Assembly (NCBI GenBank): GCA_019022495.1 | Contig: JAFEKR010000008.1 | Location: forward strand, 372,001-436,000 | DNA: 64,000 nucleotides | Reading direction: 5' to 3' | Source of the DNA: Epichloe hybrida | Lineage: Eukaryota > Ascomycota > Sordariomycetes > Hypocreales > Clavicipitaceae | Part shown: piece by piece, positions 56,741 to 64,000 of the stretch | Layout: the number at the start of each line of letters is the position of its first letter | Numbering within the stretch: the stretch's first letter is position 1 | Translations under genes and position numbers: made by a program | Notes under the pieces: generated by a model | Told to the model about the DNA's origin: nothing | Databases searched by the model: none | The model's input: only the letters and a program-made list of their open reading frames with translations

Positions 56741-59431
56741 ATGAGTGTCACCAAACTCGTCACCGACGTGGAGCGAAGTTTTGGGGAGTCGCAGAATGAA
56801 CGCGATGCGAGAGTCGAGCGTCTCTGGTCCAGGTTGGACCCCTCTGGAAAGGGCGAATTAGACCTCAAGGGACTGCAGAAAGGTCTTCGTCGGATTGATC
56901 ATCGTGAGCAACTGCCTCAAGCTATATATATCATGTTTACTTGTCCTGCCTGTCGGCACCAGCGGAAGCTTCATTGCTGACCACATGGCCTTGTCCCAAG
57001 CATCTAGCTTTGAAAAATGCCGACCATCTATTGAAACAAATCATGACGGAAGTCGACACGAACTGCGACGGCAGGATTCAATATGAAGGTATTTATTTTT
57101 TAACCTCTGGGGGGTCGTGTCTCTACCCCGAGAGAGGAACTGCCTTCCAAGGACTCACGGAATATCAAAGTCTAATGCATTGTGTGTCACTTATAGAGTT
57201 TCGTGCATTCGTTGAACAGGCCGAGCGCCAATTGTTTTTCTTGTTTCATGCAATTGATAAAGATGGAAACGGCAAACTCGACACCGCCGAATTGCAGACT
57301 GCTTTTCGCACAGCTGGTCTAAGCGTTTCAAGCCGCAGGCTTTCCGATTTTTTCCACGACCTGGATGGCAACAACGATGGATACGTGAGCTTTGAAGAAT
57401 GGAGGTAAGTCGAACGAATTTGCCGTGCTTGTGCTTTGGTGCAGTCACTGTCATTCATAACTCGGCCGGGGTGTGGGGAAGCTCGAATTGCCCATCATCT
57501 GTCGCCATGAACAAAGTCATGTGGTGCTTGTCGTTGGATGATGATCACGTCGCAGGCCACATTCAGCACCCGCCTGACAGCCGCTGCGCTTTCAATGTAT
57601 ATGTGCGACTCGAAAAGCCGCATACAACTCTTTTCCTCGATGCGATTTGTTTCTTTCTTTCTTTCTTTTTTTTTTTTTCCTTTGTTTCTTTGCTTGATAA
57701 GACGGGTCGTCACGATGATGGCTAACTGCTTTACTGCGCAGAAATTTTCTTTTATTCATGCCAGCTGGTAATCACGACTCCCGCCTCAAAGCCGTCCTCT
57801 CATATTACGATTCAGTCGTCAGTGTCACTCCAGAGGGAGACTCTCATGTCAGCGACGAAACCCTGGAAGGCCTAGGTACGGACGACTTATCCTCTAGCTC
57901 TCTTCTTTACTCCCTCTTTGGCTCTTTAGTAAGAGTTGCTGCCTCTCCTTTACCCCCTCAAGCAACAATACCCGAACCTCGTTCAGGCTCATCCGGAGAC
58001 ACCGATAACACAAAGATTACCGGAACAGGGCCAGGTACCGCGTCAACCGCATCAAAACGCAGAATGGATGCCGTTGGAAACGCAGGTGATGGTGACAGTT
58101 GCAGTAGTAATGGGACTGCGCCGACAAAGAGGCGACGTTTAGTCGCGACAGAACCTACACAATCTACACCTCAAGTTGGCGATGGCACCCGAGGAGAACA
58201 CAAAGAACAGAGACAATCTTCCGCGGGAATTGAGAAGCCCCCAAAGAAGTTCAAACTGACAGATTTTGCTCCTGATCCAGGTTACTTTCTTGCGGGTGCC
58301 ATCGCCGGCGGAGTGTCTCGAACAGCCACTGCGCCGCTTGATCGATTAAAGGTCTACTTGTTGGTCAACACGAGCAGCAGCTCCGAGACTGCAGTCGCAG
58401 CCATCAAACAAGGTCGTCCTGCAGCAGCGGTGAAGAATGCGTTGCGGCCGATCAGTGATGCTGTGAAAGATTTATCCCGCAATGGCGGCGTTCGAAGTTT
58501 CTTTGCCGGTAAGTTTTCCTCACCCTGCCGTCTATTGCCCATCGCTACCTTTTTTTCTGCTCTCGATCTCGATGCGATATCTTATGTGTATGGACAAATG
58601 GGTTCTGTATCCTAACATTCGGACGAATATCAGGTAACGGCTTGAACGTGATCAAGATTATGCCCGAGACAGCCATCAAGTTCGGATCGTACGAGGCCGC
58701 CAAGCGAGCGCTCGCCAACTTCGAAGGCCATGGCGACCCTAGACAGATTAATTCCTGTTCGAAATTCACCGCAGGCGGTGTTGCGGGAATGATTGCGCAG
58801 TAAGTTCTTGGCGAAATTAACAACAAAATGAAGGCCGCTTGCCCGCATTTTCGCTAATCATGACTGCTTGTGTTGCAGATTTTGTGTTTATCCACTCGAT
58901 ACTCTGAAATTTCGCTTACAATGCGAAACCGTGAAAGGAGGCTTGACGGGCAGCGCTCTCGTGCGTCAAACAGCCCTGAAGATGTACGCCGATGGTGGCG
59001 TAAGGGCATGCTATCGCGGTGTGACGATGGGTTTGATAGGCATGTTTCCGTACAGTGCCATCGACATGGGCATGTTTGAGCTGCTGAAGAAATCATATCA
59101 AAGCTACTATGCGCGACATGCCGGTTGTCACGAGGACGACATCATTCCCGGGAATATAGCCACGGGAATCATTGGTGCGACATCTGGCGCTATCGGTGCA
59201 ACAGTTGTCTATCCACTCAATGTAGTGCGAACGCGACTGCAGACGCAAGGCACCGTGATGCATCAGGCTACGTATACCGGCATCTGGGATGTGACGCAAA
59301 AGACGATCCAAAGAGAAGGATATCGCGGCCTGTACAAGGGCTTGACACCCAATCTGCTCAAGGTTGCTCCAGCCCTGAGTATCACCTGGATTGTGTACGA
59401 AAATTCGAAATCCGTCCTCGGGCTGCACTAA
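56741..59431 (+). CDS. SAL1: Calcium-regulated mitochondrial ATP-Mg/Pi carrier (Sal1/SCaMC)
   Basis: Exons 56741..56903, 57008..57088, 57197..57404, 57742..58508, 58634..58799 and 58879..59431, 645 aa, all in phase. The N-terminal calmodulin-like part has four EF-hand positions: loops at 33-44 (DPSGKGELDLKG, last residue Gly, so probably weak), 71-82 (DTNCDGRIQYEE), 102-113 (DKDGNGKLDTAE) and 138-149 (DGNNDGYVSFEE). After a long linker, three mitochondrial carrier repeats carry PLDRLKVYL, PLDTLKFRL and PLNVVRTRL. Members exchange ATP-Mg for phosphate across the inner membrane when cytosolic calcium rises. The linker (about 175-305) is unusually long and rich in Ser/Thr/Gly with a basic TKRRRLV string, a feature common in filamentous fungal orthologues. 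Confidence 0.95.
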
Positions 59432-60641
59432 ATTATGCCAGAGTGATGAGACAAGTGGGGGGAGCGACAAAAGCAAGCACACAATCTTACCTTGCGGAAC
59501 AACATTAGTCACTACTTCTGGGTGTGCCCTGCCACGGTCATTCTGACGGCATCGAGCAGGTTTGTCCCCATGTCCCCATGGAAGCATTGTCATCAGACTC
59601 TGACGCATTTGACCTGTCGGAAAAAAGGTCAATTTTCCTTTGCTCGACGTGACCGTGTGACGTGGGGAGCAGAGCTATCTTGTCAACAGAGAGCTAGCTA
59701 GCATGCGTGATAAAGGAAGACAATAAGCCAAGAGAGACACCGGAAGGACTAGAGTTACTTTTCGAATGGCGGAACTTGAATCATATAGAACTTGATATCC
59801 GTGGAGCATATAGGCATAGTCGCCGTGGCAAATACTCATGCGACGGCAGCACGCAACCATGAAAATTACTAGACTGAGGCCAATCAGCCTTGAATGATTA
59901 CCGTCGAGTTCTACATCTATAAGAAGATTGAGTGCCGATGCACAAAACGGACACCTTGCGAGGTCAACAAGGGAGACGGACATTCGGGACACCGACCCGG
60001 ACTAAAGTGGGGTACTTACTACCCAGCTTCCGGAGGCGCGCGTCGCAGCCGACTCCGGCTCTCGATGAAACGGTCCCCCGGCTGGTGAACAGCCTTATAA
60101 GTGATCACAACAGCCAAGCCTGGCATGGCAGGTCAAAAAGAAGACGCCCCCTGAGCAAAAACACCGCTTGTGCGTTCATACAGGCATGATAGGAGTCAAA
60201 GGATTGAGATGATAAAAGAACGAAAAGAGTCATGGCCGCCAAAGCATGTATAAATAAATGGACCGGTGCCGAGACGACTCTGACAAGGAAGGGACTGGGC
60301 CTGTCTCGCACCTTCCTAATAATCCAACTAACACCACCAAAAGACGCATGCTTTTCCCCCCGCCCGATTGTCGTCAGCCTCGTTCTTCCTTTCTCCATCC
60401 TGCAAACCCCACTGCGGCTTTTTCTGTTCCTTTCTGCTGCTTTGCCTTCGCAAGGGTCTCCATTCCATGCACCTGCATAGGTAGCTGACGACGACGATGA
60501 CGACGACGACGACGACGACGGACTGGCACCGGGACCAGTTGATGGGCCTTTGGGTATGTGCACTTGACGTCCTCCATCTCGGCGTCTTTTTGCTTTTCTT
60601 CCTTCCATAACGCATAAACGAGTGCCTGGCTCGCCATCACA
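59432..60641. other. Intergenic region
   Basis: 1.2 kb of SAL1 3' flank and leader of the next gene. A GAC trinucleotide run lies at 60487-60521. No gene is supported. Confidence 0.4.
60487..60521. repeat. (GAC)n microsatellite with one GAT
   Basis: About eleven GAC units, one changed to GAT, 120 nt upstream of the next start codon; likely in its leader. Confidence 0.92.
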
Positions 60642-63152
60642 ATGCCGGTTCCGCACTCAGACAATATGTACTCCGAAATGGGTCATGACGGGGCCTCCGT
60701 CTCGGATGACGACCGCGATGATGCCTTGTCGCCCACTGATGGTTACTTCCACGCGTCCGGGACGTCTGTAGCAGCGTCATCACAGCCCTTTATTCCTGGA
60801 CAAGGCCATCTTCCGCAGCAGCGGCACCAGTGGACGTCGTCAAACGTCCCTGTCGTGCCTAATGTGCTTGTTGAGGACCCAACCCTGCAGACCGACGAAA
60901 GCGCGGACAAGGCGAAGAAGCTGCATCTGCATCTACATGTGGAACTACATCTGCTTCTGCACACGCTTCCTCAGCTGCTTACGTGGGCAATGCGACGTGA
61001 CGTCACCCACGCCAGCCAGTATGACATTCGTCAGCTCACCCACCCATATGTAAATACCGCAGGAGCGTTGAGGAAGAAAGTCCTCTGCTGCTTACCGGAC
61101 ACATCATCAGAGCCATCTGGACGCGCCAACTGCCTACTCACCGTCCCCATCGTCTCCTCCTTTGGGTGTGTGCTTCCAGGGCTATCAGACCTTCGTACCT
61201 CCCCATTCTGGTAATACAAACGACGCCGACGACAACGTCGACCCGGATAGCATGGGTCTTTCCGAAGAGCATCAAGCGCTTCTGCCTCGTCAGCCTCAGT
61301 CTATGGGTGGATCGATTAATGGACTTCCCAAGTCTCGATGGCAAAGAGTTAAAAACGCGACCCACTCTCTCCAGATGCGAGGCAAGGTCAAAACCCTCCT
61401 AGGTATTGCTGTCTTCTTGTCCATCTTCTTTGCAATCCTTGGTAGCGTATCCCTTAGCAGCGGCGGACGCTCCAGACACCCCAAGGTGAGTTAAAACTTG
61501 TCACTTCTTCTTTGACGCGCTACCTCATATGCTGTCGGTGGTACACGGCCATCTCGTACTTCTTCTGTGTTACAAAGACACACCTAGCATTGCCCCTCCA
61601 GCTAAAGAAACAACCACATGAGCACACCTCAGAAGCCTTTCTCCACACAGTGATGTTGTTACTACTGCTCATCTGCGCGGCTTCTAGGTGAATTGATCAC
61701 ATCTTGCTACCATTTTCAGTCATATTCTTCACCAGGTCTCGAATCCTAGCTAACTCACCGGCTCAACAAACTCTCAAGGGCATCATCGATCAGGACCCAG
61801 TCAGACAACCAAAGATGGGCGGCCAACGCGATCTAGAATGGCGGCCCAGCGACCAGTGCCGGAACACCCCACACAGATTTGACAAGACTTTATTAGATAT
61901 CACATTCGACAGCGGCTACACACTGAGCATCGAACAGAGACCTGGAAGGATTAGCCACCGCAAAGGCCGCCCACCGAATATTTCTGGACAAGTCCTCATT
62001 TGCCCGTCTGGGGAGAATTCGAAGAGGGGCAGTGTTGAGATTGAAATCATCTCTAATGACGAAAAGCTGACCGCCGATATAATCATCGCTATCGAAGATG
62101 ACGGCAAACAGGCCATCAAGATTATCACACCCCATGTCTTGGATTGGTGGGAATATAATGGCGAAGCACCTTGCATCCAGATGCGTGTGACTGTCCATGT
62201 ACCCCAAAACAGTTACATTGATAGCCTTGGCCTTGACGTGGTTCATCTTGATGTTGAGATCGCGCAAGGTCTTGCTATGGGTGCCGTTGACGGACCCATT
62301 ATTAAAACTGTTGTTGGCAATGTCAAGACACCACTCGCTGACATCATTGAAGACGACAACGTTTTCCCATACAGTCTGCAATCCCGACGAATCGTCGTTC
62401 AGACTGTCAGTGGCGATGTCAAGGGCTGGTTTCCTCTTTATGACTTGCTCAAGGTGGGGTCTGCATCGGGGAATGTTTATGTAGAAGTTGTGCCCAAATC
62501 TGCCGACAAGGGTTCCGCCAGACAGGCAATGCTTTCCGTTGACTCGATCTCTGGAAATGTCAGAATAAAGGAGTCATTAGCTTTTGCAGTCGATGACAAA
62601 AAGTCTGGTAAGAAGCTGCCAGCTCGAGACTATGTCGTCAAGGTCGAGACTGCATCTGGGAATGTCCATGCAGATGTTGCAATGACCTCACGCGCCGATT
62701 TCCAGTCTGCATCCGGTGACTTGACTCTCAAACTTCTGCCATTGCTTACCAAGGGCTCCGAGAGAGGTGACCTCCATACCGAAACGATGAGTGGAACCAC
62801 CACAGTTACTGTGCTCAGACCATTGGAGATTCAACTTGGTGCCGACGAGAAAACATTCATGACGGATACTGAGGCCCGAAGAACCGCCGACGGGCCTCCC
62901 TTGTCAGAGTTGCAAACCAGGCACGGGAGTACCAGCGGCGACATCAAATTGCTTTACCCTAGCAGCTGGACGGGAAGGTTCAAGGCAGAATCCATCTCTG
63001 GAGGCATAACTGTCAAGGGTCAAGATGTCAAGATCACGCACTCAAGCCGAGGAATACCGAAGAGGGTGGAAGGCGAGAAGGGCAAGGGCAATTCTTTCGC
63101 TCACATGGGCAGCATATTGGGAGATGTCGAGCTATATGTTGGCAAAGAGTAA
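60642..63152 (+). CDS. Membrane-anchored DUF4097-like protein, 5' part frame-disrupted
   Basis: The 3' exon 61794..63152 and the exon end at 61485 are clear: donor GTGAGT, acceptor GATCAG, phase 0. Upstream of 61485 the frame is open from 61072 with Pro/Ser-rich text, EEHQALLPRQPQSMGG, and one transmembrane helix (TLLGIAVFLSIFFAILGSVSL). The C-terminal 450 residues form a repeated beta structure with SGDV/SGNV-type turns (VSGDVKGW, ASGNVYVE, ISGNVRI, ASGNVHAD, ASGDLTLK, TSGDIKLL), as in the DUF4097 putative adhesin fold. The topology is probably type II, with the beta-helix outside the cytosol. From the start at 60642 (MPVPHSDNMYSEMGHDG) the sensible frame runs to about 60919, then shifts several times before 61105. 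Whether this is a working gene is uncertain. Confidence 0.6.
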
Positions 63153-63670
63153 GCCACGACACACAGCAGAAAGCCTGAACAGAAAGCACAAGAATCTGAA
63201 CGAGATTGGTAATGATTTCATTAAAAAAAAAGAAATTATGGGCTGATAAGTATGTGGCTCGAGCACGTTTGGAAATAAGGAGCATTGTAGCGTTGAAGGC
63301 AATGGAAAGGTGGTAAACACTGGAACTAAAATGGACTTGGACTTAGTCTTATTTTAATTTGAAACCTTTTCCCCTTTCGCTTCTGTTTACCTAGGTATCT
63401 AAGCTGGCGTCGATGGCGTTGGATTTCAACTCATCTATGTACGGAGTAGATGCTATCACTTGCTCGTCATGTACAGTTCAGACACCCCCATGTCAGTCGG
63501 TACCTGCATCTGGATTCCGTCCGAGGCCCAGAATGGTATACAAAACAATCACAATGTCAGTTGAACGATGGCAAGTCCAATTTGTACAAGTTCCACTATT
63601 TATTCGTAGGCACGGCCCATCGTACATCGTTGCATGGTGACTAACTGGCCTGACAGACAGACAGACAGAC

Positions 63671-63701
<31 letters not shown>

Positions 63702-64000
63702 GAGACAGACAGACAGACAGACTAGACTGCACTTCATTTCGTTTCATAAAGCTCGTTTCATACAAGAACGTGGTAGGGCAACAGGACGATTCTTGCATGA
63801 ATAAGAAGAAAAAAGGAGATCCAGCCTTTGAGGGGGTATCCTGAGGTTTGTTCTTTAAAAGAGAAAGAGAAGAAGGAAAAATAGGGACGAAATCATAATT
63901 ATATAAATGTGCCGATATATTCTCATTGTCATTTCCTGTAGTGTGTGGGTTTCGGAACTTGCTTGGTAGACGAGGATATGCCAGGGGTGCTGGTAATTAT
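63153..64000. other. 3' flank and intergenic sequence to window end
   Basis: Contains an A-run at 63222-63230, the CAGA repeat at 63652-63721 and AT-rich sequence near 63890-63920. No supported gene; a gene on either strand may begin beyond the edge. Confidence 0.4.
63652..63721. repeat. (GACA)n microsatellite with two GAGA units
   Basis: About seventeen tetranucleotide units, GACA interrupted twice by GAGA at equal spacing. Confidence 0.96.

Noticed and set aside
63652..63721. Possible CRISPR-like array
   Set aside because: A plain tetranucleotide microsatellite without spacers; this is a eukaryotic genome.

Overview
The window is nuclear DNA of a filamentous ascomycete. Genes are broken by short phased introns (mostly 50-190 nt) with GTRAGT-type donors and NAG acceptors, and the conserved genes are typical of Pezizomycotina (a PtaB-type LIM-domain-binding protein, HbrB, a Bun107/WDR48 homologue with DUF3337, Ssn8, Sal1). 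The protein wording and a decayed dispersed gene family near 30 kb suggest Sordariomycetes, probably Hypocreales; this last step is inference. Intron phases were checked by hand, and every spliced model closes in frame except the one at 60.6-63.2 kb.

Layout. 0-24 kb is a conserved block: an AMID/AIF-type FAD oxidoreductase that runs off the left edge (-), an SPX-domain phosphate transporter (+), vacuolar tethering protein Vps39/Vam6 (+), KEOPS subunit Gon7 (-), TORC2 subunit HbrB (+), the Q-rich co-regulator PtaB (+), an unrecognised 286-aa protein (-) and 6-phosphofructo-2-kinase/fructose-2,6-bisphosphatase (-). About 24.4-36 kb is gene-poor and looks accessory: a possible 59-aa spliced ORF, a secreted aspartyl protease (-), an AT-rich patch with a 141-bp foldback element, a decayed pseudogene of a dispersed kinase-like family, and a small cysteine-rich protein gene (-).

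36-48.7 kb returns to conserved genes: a triple-KH RNA-binding protein (-), a second small Cys-rich ORF (+), Bun107/WDR48 (+), a Pet8-type S-adenosylmethionine carrier (-), a small probably mitochondrial protein (-) and a 187-aa Ser-rich protein (-). 48.7-53.2 kb is a gene-poor stretch full of microsatellites, containing a relic of the 3' end of an adenylosuccinate lyase gene. 53.2-63.2 kb holds an alpha/beta hydrolase (+), the Mediator cyclin Ssn8 (-), a calcium-regulated mitochondrial carrier of the Sal1/SCaMC type (+) and a membrane-anchored DUF4097-like protein (+) whose 5' part changes reading frame several times.

The genes form no operon or biosynthetic cluster. Themes recur (phosphate and nutrient signalling: SPX transporter, TORC2, PFK-2; mitochondrial carriers: Pet8, Sal1; transcription: PtaB, Ssn8) but each gene has its own promoter. 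I found no clear new biological system. The most unusual items are the foldback element beside the decayed pseudogene, the adenylosuccinate lyase relic, the frame-disrupted DUF4097-like gene and the pair of small Cys-rich genes. I saw no rRNA or CRISPR array. I could not scan exhaustively for tRNAs.
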